From DASWJZ01 sp963805325 (GTDB lineage: Bacteria; Pseudomonadota; Alphaproteobacteria; Rhizobiales; Afifellaceae): a stretch of 64,000 bases of DNA. The position numbers and the translations under genes are program-made. Within the stretch, counting starts at the first letter, position 1, and the number at the start of each line of letters is the position of its first letter. The notes under the pieces were generated by a model. That model saw nothing but the letters and a program-made list of their open reading frames with translations, was not told the DNA's origin and did not search any database. Below are positions 44,761 through 54,443 of this stretch, piece after piece. The stretch covers positions 1-64,000 of the forward strand of contig CAWDTS010000020.1 in assembly GCA_963805325.1 (NCBI GenBank). Direction: 5' to 3'.

Positions 44761-46053
44761 CTACTCGGCGGCCTCCAGGTGGATTTCCTTCAGCTTCTTG
44801 ATACCGAGCACGTCGAGCACGAGGTTCTCATAGAACGTGTCGCTCTGGCCGTGGCGGATCTTGCGCAGGAAGTATTTCTCGAAACCGATCTTCGCGAGGT
44901 GAACCCATTTGCCCTGGGCGGACCAGTTCACGTTGCGCGGCGGGATCTGCGGCTGCGCCACGAAGGCGATGCCTTCGTCGCCGAAATCGGCAAGACAAAC
45001 CGCGTTCCAGGTCGCGACGGCCTTAGGCTCCTCGCCCTTAAGAAGCGAGGCAATGTTCTCTGCCGTGGCGGTCACCATGGATTCGATCATGAAGCCGGTC
45101 TTCGGCACGCCGACGGGAACCGGCGTCTTGCCGACCGGCGGAATGGCAACGCAGACCCCGATCCCGAAGACGTTGGGGAAGGTCGCGTTACGCTGGTATT
45201 TGTCGATGGTGATGAAGCCGCGCGGGTTGGTGAGCCCCTCGACGCCGAGGACGGCGGGGACGCCCTTGAACGCCGGCAGCATCATGGAGTAGGCGAACGG
45301 CAGCTCATGGGTCTGCTTGACCGAGCCGTCCTCGTTCACTTCCTCCACGAACATCTTGCCCGGCTCGACCTTGGTCACCTTGGCGTTGGTGATCCATTTG
45401 ATGTGGCGGTCGCGCATGGCGCTCTCAAGCAGCCCCTTGGTGTCGCCGACGCCGTCGAGGCCGAGGTGGCCGACATAGGGCTCCGCCGTGACGAAGGTCA
45501 TCGGCACCTGATCGCGCTTCTTCTTCTGCCGCAGCGCGGTGTCGACGATGAAGGCGAATTCGTAGGCCGGCCCGTAGCAGGAGGCGCCCTGGACCGCGCC
45601 GATCACCACGGGGCCGGGCTTCTTCACAAGCGCTTCGAACTCTATGTGCGCCTGCACGGCATGGTCGATCTGGCAGATCGACTGCGTGTGGCCGTCCGGA
45701 CCGAGCCCCGGAATCTCGTCGAAGGCGAGATCCGGCCCCGTTGCGATGACAAGGTAATCGTAGTCGAGGTCGGAACCGTCATTGAGCATGATCCGGTTCT
45801 GCTCGGGATGCACACGTTTCGCACCCTGCGGCTTGAGGCCGATCCCCATCTTCGAGAGCACAGGCGCGAGCTCGACCGAAATCTCTTGGGGCGTGCGCCA
45901 GCCGACGGCCACCCACGGGTTGGACGGAACGAAGGCGTAAGAGCCGCCCTGATTGACCACGGTCAGCCTGTCGGAGGCGCGCATCTTCGCCTTCATCTCA
46001 TAGGCCATGATGATGCCGCCGAGACCCGCGCCGAGGACCACAATGTGTGCCAC
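44761..46053 (-). CDS. sqr: sulfide:quinone oxidoreductase (type I-like)
   Basis: A 430-residue FAD protein, N-terminus HIVVLGAGLGGIIMAYEM, with GASCYGPAYEFAFIVDTAL and VGVPKTGFMIESMV. From the GTG at 46053 the cysteines fall at 127, 159 and 353, the three positions required in Rhodobacter capsulatus SQR; a fourth is Cys301. It oxidises sulfide to polysulfide sulfur and reduces quinone at the membrane, ending with the usual amphipathic C-terminal region. The GTG start was chosen because GGGAGG lies six bases upstream; an ATG at 46083 would overlap the operator. The promoter has both an ATTC-N8-GAAT operator and an FNR-like box. Confidence 0.88.
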   Translation of the reverse strand: MAHIVVLGAGLGGIIMAYEMKAKMRASDRLTVVNQGGSYAFVPSNPWVAVGWRTPQEISVELAPVLSKMGIGLKPQGAKRVHPEQNRIMLNDGSDLDYDYLVIATGPDLAFDEIPGLGPDGHTQSICQIDHAVQAHIEFEALVKKPGPVVIGAVQGASCYGPAYEFAFIVDTALRQKKKRDQVPMTFVTAEPYVGHLGLDGVGDTKGLLESAMRDRHIKWITNAKVTKVEPGKMFVEEVNEDGSVKQTHELPFAYSMMLPAFKGVPAVLGVEGLTNPRGFITIDKYQRNATFPNVFGIGVCVAIPPVGKTPVPVGVPKTGFMIESMVTATAENIASLLKGEEPKAVATWNAVCLADFGDEGIAFVAQPQIPPRNVNWSAQGKWVHLAKIGFEKYFLRKIRHGQSDTFYENLVLDVLGIKKLKEIHLEAAE

Positions 46054-46080
46054 GATTACCTCCCGTGACGATGATTCAGA

Positions 46081-46102
46081 CATATTCCTCTGTGTGAATA
46101 TG
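46081..46102. promoter_or_regulatory. SqrR/BigR-type operator (ATTC-N8-GAAT)
   Basis: CATATTC (46081-46087) and GAATATG (46096-46102) form a perfect 7-bp inverted repeat with an eight-base spacer and contain ATTC-N8-GAAT, the motif reported for the persulfide-sensing ArsR-family repressor SqrR. On the sqr strand CATATT (46102-46097) would be the -10 element, so a bound repressor would block polymerase. No ArsR gene is nearby. Confidence 0.7.
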
Positions 46103-46124
46103 ACCGATGAAACTTGAGGAGGCT

Positions 46125-46138
46125 TTGACCTACGTCAA
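46125..46138. promoter_or_regulatory. FNR/FixK-type box upstream of sqr
   Basis: TTGAC-CTAC-GTCAA is a perfect 5-4-5 palindrome of the FNR/FixK/DNR type. On the minus strand exactly 22 bases separate it from CATATT, the distance of an activator centred at -41.5 from its -10 element. It lies about 155 bases before ppsA on the other strand and could also affect that gene. Confidence 0.75.
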
Positions 46139-46292
46139 GCGACTTCCGGCGCGTTGCGTGCACAATGCCTCTTGATCATGTTCGAACGCGGATTGCGAAC
46201 GCGCGTCGAAGGTGGGAGCGGCTCGATCCGATTGGCCTCGCCCCGGACGAGAAAGCGCAGATTGATGCGGGCAATGGCTTCCGGAGGATAAC

Positions 46293-48704
46293 ATGGACGT
46301 ACGTCAGGCGCCGCAGGTGCTTTGGTTCGAGACCCTCAGCCGAGGCGATGTGTCGAGCGTCGGCGGCAAGAACTCGTCGCTCGGCGAGATGGTGAGGACG
46401 CTCGGCAAGAAGGGCGTCAAGGTGCCGGACGGCTTCGCCACCACTGCGGGCGCCTACTGGCGCTTCCTCCAGGCCAACGGGTTTGAGGAGACGATGACGG
46501 CGCGCCTTGCGGAGTTCGTGTCTGGCAAGGCGACGCTGGCCGAGACAGGCGCGGCGATCCGGAAGACGATCCTTACCGGCGACTGGCCGAAGGAGACGGA
46601 AGAGGCGATTCGCGTCGCCTATCGCGAGCTCAGCCGCCGGAGCGGGAGGAAGGAACTCGACGTCGCCGTCCGCTCGAGCGCTACGGCTGAAGATCTGCCC
46701 GATGCGAGCTTCGCCGGACAGCAGGAAACCTTCCTCAACATCCGAGGCGAGACGGCGCTGCTTGAAGCCTGCCGCCGCTGCTATGCCTCGCTCTTTACCG
46801 ACCGCGCCATCAGCTATCGCACGACGAAGGGCTTCGACCATATGAAGGTGGCGCTGTCGATCGGCGTGCAGCGCATGGTGCGCTCCGACGTCGGCGGCTC
46901 CGGTGTCATGTTCTCCCTCGACACGGAGACCGGCTTCGACAAGGTGGTGCTCATCGATGCCGCCTGGGGGCTCGGGGAGAATGTCGTGCAGGGCGCCGTC
47001 GACCCTGACGAATACCAGGTGTTCAAGCCGCTGCTCGCCAACAAGAAGCTCTCTCCGATCATCGAGAAGAAGCGCGGCGAGAAAGCCATCAAGATGATCT
47101 ACGACAGCGGCGCGAATCCGACCCGCAACGTGCCGACCTCGAAGGCCGAGCGCGCGGCATTCGTGCTGTCCGATCCTGAGATCGTGGAACTGGCCCGGTG
47201 GGCGGCGACCATCGAGAAGCACTACGGTTGCCCGATGGATATGGAATGGGCGAAAGACGGTGAAACAGACGAGATATTCATCGTCCAGGCGCGGCCGGAG
47301 ACGGTGCAGTCGCGCCGCGACACCGGGGCGTTCCGCCGCTATCGCCTCGGCGATCACGGCAAGAAGCTTGTGACCGGCCTCAGCGTCGGCGATGCGATCG
47401 CAACCGGACGTGTCTGCCTGATCGACGACGCGAGCGAGATCGACCGCTTCGTCGACGGTGCGATCCTCGTCACCAAGATTACCGATCCGGACTGGGTGCC
47501 GATCATGAAGCGCGCCTCCGCGATCGTGACCGATCACGGCGGACGCACCTCGCACGCGGCTATCGTCAGCCGTGAGCTCGGGCTTCCGGCGGTCGTCGGC
47601 ACTGGCGACGGCACGCACCTGCTGCATGACGATCAGGAAGTCACGGTCTCATGTGCCGAAGGCGACCAAGGTTTCATTTACCAGGGGATCGCCAAGTTCA
47701 ATGTCGAAACCATCGACGTGAGCCATATTCCCGAGACCAAGACCAAGATCATGCTCAACCTCGGCAATCCGGGCGCGGCATTCCGCTGGTGGCGGATCCC
47801 GGCCGACGGCGTCGGCTTGGCGCGTATGGAATTCGTGGTCTCCAATCACATCCGCGTTCATCCGATGGCATTGGTCAAATATGACACGCTGAAGGACGAG
47901 GCCGCGAAGGCGGAGATAGCGGAGATCACCGCCGGCTACACCGACAAGACGGAGTATTTCGTCGACCATCTGGCGCGCGGCCTCGCGCGCATCGCCGCGA
48001 CGCTCTACCCGAAGCCGGTTATCGTGCGCATGAGCGACTTCAAGACCAACGAATATGCGGGGCTCGTCGGCGGCTTGGAGTTCGAGCCGAAGGAAGAAAA
48101 CCCGATGATCGGCTTCCGCGGCGCGTCGCGTTACTATTCGCCGCGCTACAAGGAAGGCTTCGCGCTCGAATGCAAGGCGATGAAGCGCCTGCGCGAGGAG
48201 ATGGGCTTCGACAACGTCATTATGATGATCCCGTTCTGCCGCTCGGTGAAAGAGGCCGACCGTGTGCTCGCGGTGATGGCCGAGAACGGACTGAAGCGCG
48301 GCGTCAAGGGTCTGCAGGTCTACGTGATGTGCGAGATTCCTTCGAACGTCATCCTGGCCAGTGAATTCGCCGAGCGCTTCGACGGTTTCTCCATCGGCTC
48401 CAATGACCTGACCCAGCTGACCCTCGGCGTCGATCGCGATTCGGGCGAGCTTGCCGGCCTGTTTGACGAGCAGGATGAAGCGGTCGAGTGGATGATCGGC
48501 AGCGTTATCCAGGCGGCACACAAAGCGGGTGCCAAGATCGGCCTCTGCGGCCAGGCGCCGAGCGACCATCCGGAGTTCGCCGAGTTTCTGGTCAGTTGCG
48601 GAATCGACTCCATCTCGGTCAGCCCGGACAGCTTCCCCGCAGTCAAGGCGATCGTGGCGAAGAGCGAGAAGGCGGGGGGCAAACCCAAGAAGCGCGCCGG
48701 CTGA
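46293..48704 (+). CDS. ppsA: phosphoenolpyruvate synthase
   Basis: An 803-residue enzyme converting pyruvate and ATP to phosphoenolpyruvate, AMP and phosphate for gluconeogenesis. The N-terminal ATP-grasp region starts VGGKNSSLGEMVRTL and includes RSSATAEDLPDASFAGQQETFLN. The phosphohistidine domain is IVTDHGGRTSHAAIVSRELGLPAVVGTG. The C-terminal TIM barrel has GSNDLTQLTLGVDRDS and the catalytic Cys region GLCGQAPSDHPEFAEFLVSCGIDSISV. It opens a plus-strand set of stress/energy genes and has an FNR-like box upstream, shared with sqr. Confidence 0.95.
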   Translation: MDVRQAPQVLWFETLSRGDVSSVGGKNSSLGEMVRTLGKKGVKVPDGFATTAGAYWRFLQANGFEETMTARLAEFVSGKATLAETGAAIRKTILTGDWPKETEEAIRVAYRELSRRSGRKELDVAVRSSATAEDLPDASFAGQQETFLNIRGETALLEACRRCYASLFTDRAISYRTTKGFDHMKVALSIGVQRMVRSDVGGSGVMFSLDTETGFDKVVLIDAAWGLGENVVQGAVDPDEYQVFKPLLANKKLSPIIEKKRGEKAIKMIYDSGANPTRNVPTSKAERAAFVLSDPEIVELARWAATIEKHYGCPMDMEWAKDGETDEIFIVQARPETVQSRRDTGAFRRYRLGDHGKKLVTGLSVGDAIATGRVCLIDDASEIDRFVDGAILVTKITDPDWVPIMKRASAIVTDHGGRTSHAAIVSRELGLPAVVGTGDGTHLLHDDQEVTVSCAEGDQGFIYQGIAKFNVETIDVSHIPETKTKIMLNLGNPGAAFRWWRIPADGVGLARMEFVVSNHIRVHPMALVKYDTLKDEAAKAEIAEITAGYTDKTEYFVDHLARGLARIAATLYPKPVIVRMSDFKTNEYAGLVGGLEFEPKEENPMIGFRGASRYYSPRYKEGFALECKAMKRLREEMGFDNVIMMIPFCRSVKEADRVLAVMAENGLKRGVKGLQVYVMCEIPSNVILASEFAERFDGFSIGSNDLTQLTLGVDRDSGELAGLFDEQDEAVEWMIGSVIQAAHKAGAKIGLCGQAPSDHPEFAEFLVSCGIDSISVSPDSFPAVKAIVAKSEKAGGKPKKRAG

Positions 48705-48743
48705 GAAACGGCCGGCGTTGGCTCAAACCGTTGAGGATTGCCA

Positions 48744-49115
48744 GTGATCGAGAAGCTTGAAGGGTTCCCGGGAGACGTCATCGGCTTCGTCTGCAAGGGA
48801 TTCGTGACGCGCCGCGACTATGAGGATGTGCTCGTGCCGGCGGTCGAACGCGCGCTCAAGACGCACGACAAGCTTCGCCTCTACTACGAGATCGATCCGG
48901 AGTTCACCGGCTTCGAACCCGGCGCGATGTGGGAGGACTTCAAGGTCGGGATGGGGCATTTCCTTCGATGGGAGCGTGTTGCCGTCGTCACCGATATCGA
49001 GTGGGTCGCGCACGGAATTCGCGCCTTCGGCTTCATGATGCCGGCCGCCGTCCGTGTCTTCCCGCTCAAGGAAGCGGCGAAGGCGCGCACATGGCTTGTC
49101 TCTGAGTCCGAGTAG
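48744..49115 (+). CDS. SpoIIAA-like STAS/SEC14 domain protein
   Basis: A 123-residue single-domain protein. VIGFVCKGFVTRRDYEDVLVPAVERAL, LRLYYEIDPEFTGFEPGAMWEDFKVG and RVAVVTDIEWVAHGIRAFGFMMP match the SpoIIAA-like family of small cytosolic alpha/beta proteins. The function of this group is not established. The GTG at 48744 was chosen because GAGG lies seven bases upstream. It follows ppsA by 39 bases and precedes the DUF302 gene, a set often found together in bacteria with micro-oxic or stress regulons. Confidence 0.82.
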   Translation: MIEKLEGFPGDVIGFVCKGFVTRRDYEDVLVPAVERALKTHDKLRLYYEIDPEFTGFEPGAMWEDFKVGMGHFLRWERVAVVTDIEWVAHGIRAFGFMMPAAVRVFPLKEAAKARTWLVSESE

Positions 49116-49179
49116 GCGCGCCGCTCTACGTTTCCCGGGGTGCAAGTCGGCGGTGCGTGCCGCGCAGCAAGGAGTCAAC

Positions 49180-49566
49180 ATGTACACATTTGACAGGACA
49201 ATTCCGAACACGGGGGTCGCCGAGGCGATCGAGCGCACGAAGAAGGCGCTCGCCGATCACGGGTTCGGCGTGTTGACCGAGATCGACGTCAAAAAGACGC
49301 TGAAAACCAAGATCGGCGCGGATATCGACGATTATGTGATCCTCGGGGCCTGCAACCCGAAGATGGCGCACGAGGCGATGAAGCTGGAGCCGCGGATCGG
49401 CGCCATGCTTCCCTGCAACGTGATCGTGCGGGCAACGGGTGACGGCGACACCGAAGTTTCCGCCATCGACCCCGTGGCCTCGATGGCCGCGGTCGAGAAT
49501 CCGAAGCTGAAGGAGGTTGCAGAGACCGTCCGAAAGATGTTGCAGACTGTGGTCGCCCATATTTGA
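49180..49566 (+). CDS. DUF302 family protein
   Basis: A 128-residue cytosolic protein with the DUF302 pattern: GVAEAIERTKKALADHGFGVLTEIDVKKTLK, YVILGACNPKMAHEAMKLEPRIGAMLPCNVIVR and a closing VRKMLQTVV helix. The fold is known but the biochemical role is not; members occur near metal, sulfur and low-oxygen genes. AAGGAG six bases before the ATG supports the start. It lies between the SpoIIAA-like and CBS genes. Confidence 0.88.
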   Translation: MYTFDRTIPNTGVAEAIERTKKALADHGFGVLTEIDVKKTLKTKIGADIDDYVILGACNPKMAHEAMKLEPRIGAMLPCNVIVRATGDGDTEVSAIDPVASMAAVENPKLKEVAETVRKMLQTVVAHI

Positions 49567-49637
49567 GCCGCCGGAAGCCGATTCGCGCCTCCCCGGCTTG
49601 AGGCGGGTCGTGCGCACGGGACTTAGGAGGGAACGAC

Positions 49638-50331
49638 ATGAGGGCAGGCGACGTCATGACCACGGACGTGGTGACGGTTGGCCCCGGGACTAGCGTCGCG
49701 GAGCTGGCGAAGCTCATGCTCGAGCGGCGGATCAGCGGCGTTCCCGTGGTCGACGTTGCAGGCAGCCTCGTCGGTCTTGTCAGCGAGGGCGACCTGATGC
49801 GGCGAGCCGAGCTTGTCACAGGGCGGCGCCCATTGTGGGCGGATTCGACCGCCTCCGCCGAGGAGTCCGCGAAGGCTTATGTCAAGACGCACGGGCTCAA
49901 GGTCGGCGACATCATGACCACCGACGTCGTGACGATCGACGAGCACGAGCCGCTCGACAGGATCGCAATGCTCTTTGAAGCGCGCGGGATCAAGCGCGCC
50001 CCGGTTTTGCGCGACGGGAAGATCGTGGGCATCGTGAGCCGCGCCAACATTCTGCAGGGGCTCGCCGCAGGCACGTCGGGCGGGATAGGTCCGGATGACA
50101 GCGCGATCCGCGCGGCCGATCCTCGCGGCCGCGAAGGAGGATGCCGGCGTGCGCGCCTCGCTGGTCGATGTGATCGTGGCGGACGGCGTCGTGCATCTTT
50201 GGGGCAACGTCGCGTCGGAAGCCGAACGCGATGCCGTTCGTGTCTGTGCCGAAACGACCGAAGGCGTTCGGGCAGTCAGGGACCATCTGCGGGTGCTTCC
50301 TGCCTCCGTGGTCGCCCTGGAGCCGGAATAG
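49638..50331 (+). CDS. tandem CBS-domain plus BON-domain protein (one-base frameshift)
   Basis: Two CBS motifs (DVMTTDVVTVGPGTSVAELAKLMLERRISGVPVVD and DIMTTDVVTIDEHEPLDRIAMLFEARGIKRAPVL) form a nucleotide-sensing Bateman module. The frame then fails near 50116, and the alternative frame continues ILAAAKEDAGVRASLVDVIVADGVVHLWGNVASEAERDAV, a BON domain, to 50331. One extra base in GCGGCCGATCC explains the break and gives about 230 residues. CBS-CBS-BON is a known architecture of unknown ligand. A clear GGAGG-like site precedes the ATG. Confidence 0.85.
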
Positions 50332-50390
50332 AACAGGGCCAGGGGGCCTCGGGGACAATCTGGTCTCGATCCAAGAGCTTGGAGCGGTGA

Positions 50391-51329
50391 ATGCATCCCA
50401 TCGCGACTTTGACGATGAACCCGGCGCTCGACCTTTCGACGTCGACGGAGCGCGTCGGGCATACGCATAAGCTGCGATGCGGCGAGCCACGCTTCGATCC
50501 CGGCGGCGGCGGGATAAATGTGGCGCGCGTCGTGAAAGTCCTCGGCGGGGACGCGACGGCCGTCTATCCTGCCGGTGGGCCGCACGGCGTTATGCTCCAC
50601 CGGAGTCTCGATGCGCTCGGCCTCGCACAGCGCGTCGTCCCGATCGCCGGAATGACGCGCGAGAGCTTCACGGTGAATGAGACGGCGACCGGCAACCAGT
50701 ATCGCTTCGTCCTTCCGGGGCCAACGCTGACGGAGCTTGAGCAACACCAATGCCTCGACGCCATCGCAGCGCTTGAGCCCCGCCCGAGCTATCTCGTCGT
50801 CAGCGGCGGGTTTACACCGGGCACCAATGCCGATGTGCTTTGCGCCGAGATCGGGAAGGTCGCCGAGAAGATCGGCGCCCGTCTGATCCTCGATATCTCG
50901 ATGGCGATGCGACACGCGCCGCTGCGCGGAACCTACCTGATGAAGCCGAGCATCCACGAACTCTCCGTGATGCTCGGGTGCCCGATCGAGACCCGCGCCG
51001 ATACGATCGCCGCGGCGCGCTCGCTCGTTGCCGAAGGCCGTACGGAGGTCGTCGTCGTATCGCTCGGATCGGAGGGGGCGCTGCTCGTGACCGAGCGCCT
51101 GGCGGAGCATTTTCAGGCGCCTGAGGTTCCGGCCGAGAGCGCGGTCGGGGCCGGCGACAGCATGGTCGGCGCTATGGTGTTCGCGCTTGAGAAGGGATGG
51201 AGCCTGGCGGAGGTTGTGCGCTACGGCGTTGCCGCGGGAACTGCGACGATCATGACCCCCGGCACGGAGCTCTGCTACGCGGAGGATGTGAATCGTCTCT
51301 ACAAGGTGACGAACGGAGTTGCCGTGTGA
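50391..51329 (+). CDS. pfkB: PfkB-family 6-phosphofructokinase (isozyme II type)
   Basis: A 312-residue ribokinase-fold sugar kinase with both family signatures: FDPGGGGINVARVVKVLGG and the catalytic VGAGDSMVGAMVFAL. ATLTMNPALDLSTSTERV at the N-terminus and YLMKPSIHELSVMLG resemble E. coli PfkB, which phosphorylates fructose-6-phosphate; 1-phosphofructokinase and tagatose-6-phosphate kinase are close relatives. Its stop overlaps the start of the ABC ATPase gene, so it is the first of a coupled pfkB-ABC-ABC-HlyD-nadE run. Confidence 0.85.
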   Translation: MHPIATLTMNPALDLSTSTERVGHTHKLRCGEPRFDPGGGGINVARVVKVLGGDATAVYPAGGPHGVMLHRSLDALGLAQRVVPIAGMTRESFTVNETATGNQYRFVLPGPTLTELEQHQCLDAIAALEPRPSYLVVSGGFTPGTNADVLCAEIGKVAEKIGARLILDISMAMRHAPLRGTYLMKPSIHELSVMLGCPIETRADTIAAARSLVAEGRTEVVVVSLGSEGALLVTERLAEHFQAPEVPAESAVGAGDSMVGAMVFALEKGWSLAEVVRYGVAAGTATIMTPGTELCYAEDVNRLYKVTNGVAV

Positions 51330-52075
51330 GCGACGGCGTCGCCGCAGCTGAGCCCGGTCGGAGGGCCGCCGGCGATCCGCTCTTTGCGATCAGTGGTGTG
51401 ACGAAGGTCTATCGGAGCGGCGAGGTAACAATCGAGGCACTTCGCGGCGTCGATGCCACGCTCTTCGAAGGCGAGCTCGCGGTGATGCTTGGGCCGTCCG
51501 GCAGCGGCAAGTCCACGCTTCTCAACATCCTCGGCGGTCTCGACAGCGCGACATCCGGATCGGTCGCCTTCCGCGGCGAAGAGCTGACGCGGCTCTCCGA
51601 CCGCGCACTGACGCTCTACCGACGCGACCATGTCGGCTTCGTGTTCCAGTTCTACAATCTCGTTCCGAGCCTGACGGCGCGCGAGAATGTGGCGCTGGTG
51701 ACGGAGATCGCGCGCCGTCCGATGAAGCCGGAGGATGCGCTGGCGCTCGTCGGGCTCAAGGATCGCCTCTCGCACTTCCCCGCGCAGCTTTCCGGCGGCG
51801 AGCAGCAGCGTGTGGCGATCGCGCGGGCGATCGCCAAGCAGCCCGAGATCCTTCTGTGCGACGAGCCCACAGGGGCGCTCGATTCAAAGACCGGGGTGTT
51901 GGTGCTTGAGGCGCTGACCACGGTCAATTCCGAGATCGGCACTTCCGCGGCGATCATCACGCACAATGCGGCGATCCGGAAGATTGCGCACCGCGTCTTC
52001 TATTTCGCTGACGGGCGGATTACGGAGACCTCCGAAAACGCCGAGCGGCTGAAGCCCGCCGATATCGAGTGGTGA
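51326..52075 (+). CDS. ABC transporter ATPase, MacB/DevA (LolD)-like
   Basis: A 249-residue ATPase with Walker A GPSGSGKSTLLNILGGLD, the characteristic VGFVFQFYNLVPSLTARENV Q-loop of the MacB/LolD/DevA group, signature LSGGEQQRVAIARAI and Walker B LLCDEPTGALD. The GTG at 51326 overlaps the pfkB stop. It powers the FtsX-like permease encoded immediately downstream, for export or membrane-to-envelope transfer. Confidence 0.93.
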   Translation: MSDGVAAAEPGRRAAGDPLFAISGVTKVYRSGEVTIEALRGVDATLFEGELAVMLGPSGSGKSTLLNILGGLDSATSGSVAFRGEELTRLSDRALTLYRRDHVGFVFQFYNLVPSLTARENVALVTEIARRPMKPEDALALVGLKDRLSHFPAQLSGGEQQRVAIARAIAKQPEILLCDEPTGALDSKTGVLVLEALTTVNSEIGTSAAIITHNAAIRKIAHRVFYFADGRITETSENAERLKPADIEW

Positions 52076-54440
52076 GAATGCGCGCGCTCGACCTCAAGCT
52101 CGTGCGCGATTTTCGGCGGCTTTGGGCGCAGTCGCTCGCCGTTGCGCTGGTCCTCGCCTGCGGCGTCGCGACGCTCATTCTCGCGATCGGCGCCTATCGC
52201 TCGCTCGACGAGACGCGGCGCGCCTATTACGAGCGCTACCGCTTCGGCGACATCTTCGCCTCAGCGACGCGCGCGCCGAAGACACTCGACGACCAGATTC
52301 GCGCGATTCCCGGCGTCGCCGCCTCGGCGCTTCGTATCGTGAAGCCGGTGCTCCTCGACATCTCCGGCATGCGCGAGCCGGCGACCGGGTGACGGTGTCG
52401 CTGCCGAAGGGCGGCGAGCCGGCGGTGAATGCGATCTTTCTGCGCAATGGCCGGCTGCCGGAACCGGGAAGCAGGCTGGAAGTCGTGGTCAACGAGAACT
52501 TCGCCAAGGCGCACGACTTTTCGCCTGGCTCCACCTTCCGCGCCATCATGGGCGGCGCGCGCGTCGATCTCAGCGTCGTCGGTATCGCGCTTTCGCCGGA
52601 ATACGTCTACGCGCTCGGGCCGGGCGACCTGATGCCTGACGACCGGCGCTTCGGCGTGCTCTGGATGAACGAGGAAAGCCTCGCGTCGCTGTTCGATCTC
52701 GACGGCGCCTTCAACTCGCTCAGCCTGAGGCTGCTGCGCGGGACAAGCGAAGCGCCGGTCATCGACGAGGTCGATCGTATCCTTGGGCCCTACGGCGGCA
52801 CGGGCGCCTATGCGCGCCGCGACCAGGTTTCGCATGCCTTCCTCGACAGCGAGTTGACGCAGCTTGCGGCCATGTCGCGGATCATCCCGCCGATCTTCCT
52901 CTTCGTCTCGGCGTTTCTGATCAACATGATCCTGTCGCGGCTGATCGCTCTGGAGCGCGAGCAGATCGGCCTTCTGAAAGCGCTTGGATATCGCGCGGTC
53001 GCGATTGCCTGGCACTACACGAAGCTCGTGCTTCTGATCACCGCGGTGGGAATCGTAATCGGCTTTGTCGCCGGCACTTGGCTCGGGCGCGGCATGACCC
53101 GCATGTATGCGGAGTTCTACAGCTTTCCGTTCCTGATCTTCCGTTCGAACCCGGACATCTATGCGATTGCCGCCGGGATCTCGGTTCTTGCCGCGGTCGC
53201 CGGTGCGGCGCGCGCAGTCTATTCGGTGCTGTCGCTGCCGCCCGCCGTCGCCATGCGACCGCCGGCGCCGCCGGTGTTCCGGGAGTTCATGGGAGGGCTG
53301 ATCGCACGCCTCAGGATCTTCCCGCAGCTTACCGTGATGGCGCTTCGCCACCTCCTGCGCTGGCCGGTGCGCGCTGCGATGGGGATGTTCGGGACGGCGC
53401 TGTCGGTCGCGCTCCTGGTGCTGGCGCTTTTCACCTTCGATTCGGTCGCGTTCATGATCGAAGTGATCTATTTCCAGTCCGACCGGCAGGATGCGACGAT
53501 CAACTTCGCGAGCGAGCGGCCGCCATCGGTCATGCAGGCTGTGCTGAGGCTGCCCGGCGTTCTTGCCGCGGAACCCTACCGGGCTGTGTCCGTGAAGCTG
53601 CGGAACGGCCCGCGCGAGCGGCGGCTCTCGATCATCGGTAAGCCCGCGGGCACGGACTTGAGCCGCGTCCTCGATCTCGATCTCAATCCCGTCGTTCTGC
53701 CGGAGACGGGGTTGGCGCTCTCGGATCGCGTGGCGCAGATTCTCGACGTACGCCGCGGAGACCTCGTCGAAGTCGAGCTTCTGGAGGGGGACCGCCGTAC
53801 GGTCGAGGTTCCGGTCACCACGATCATCCAGAGCTATATCGGCCTGTCGATCTTCATGGATATAGACGCGCTCGACCGGCTCGCGGGCATCGGGCCGCGC
53901 ATCACCGGCGCGCATCTTTCGCTCGATCGGTCGCGCCTCGACGCGCTCTACCAAAGCGTCAAGGGGACGCCGAGCGTCAGCGGCGTCGTGCTGCAGACGG
54001 TCTCGCGCCAGCGTTTTCAGGAGACGATGCGCGAAAACCTTACCACCATGATTACGCTTTACGTCACGCTGAGCGTGATAATCGCCTTCGGCGTCATCTA
54101 CAATTCGGCGCGCATCCAGCTTTCAGAGCGGGCGCGCGAACTCGCAACGCTCAGGGTGCTGGGATTCACGCGGGCGGAGGTTTCGCAGGTGCTGTTGACG
54201 GAACTCGGCGTCGTGGTTGCGCTTGCCCAGCCACTTGGCTGGCTGATCGGCTACGGCTTCTCCGTCGCCCTGATCTCTGGATTCGCGAGCGATCTCTTCC
54301 GCGTGCCGCTTGTCATCTCCACCCGCACTTTTGCCATTTCGAGCCTGATCGTCCTCGCCGCCGGCGTGGTCTCGGCCCTGGTGGTGCGGCGCAGGATCGA
54401 CCGGTTCGATCTCGTGCAAGTCCTGAAGACGCGGGAGTAG
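52072..54440 (+). CDS. FtsX/MacB-type ABC permease, DevC-like (one-base frameshift)
   Basis: The first frame gives an N-terminal helix (SLAVALVLACGVATLILAIGAY) and ends prematurely at MREPATG. The next frame continues VTVSLPKGGEPAVNAIFLRNGRLPEPG through two FtsX-like blocks (about residues 260-380 and 660-785), each with three to four helices. A missing G in the GGG at 52387-52389 would join them to give about 790 residues. GTG at 52072 overlaps the ATPase stop; ATG at 52078 is an alternative. It forms a tripartite-type exporter with the ATPase and HlyD-like protein. Confidence 0.87.
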
Positions 54441-54443
54441 CAC

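Noticed and set aside
52236..53954. 572-residue minus-strand reading frame
   Set aside because: Antisense to the ABC permease, dominated by Arg/Asp/His; no recognisable domain.
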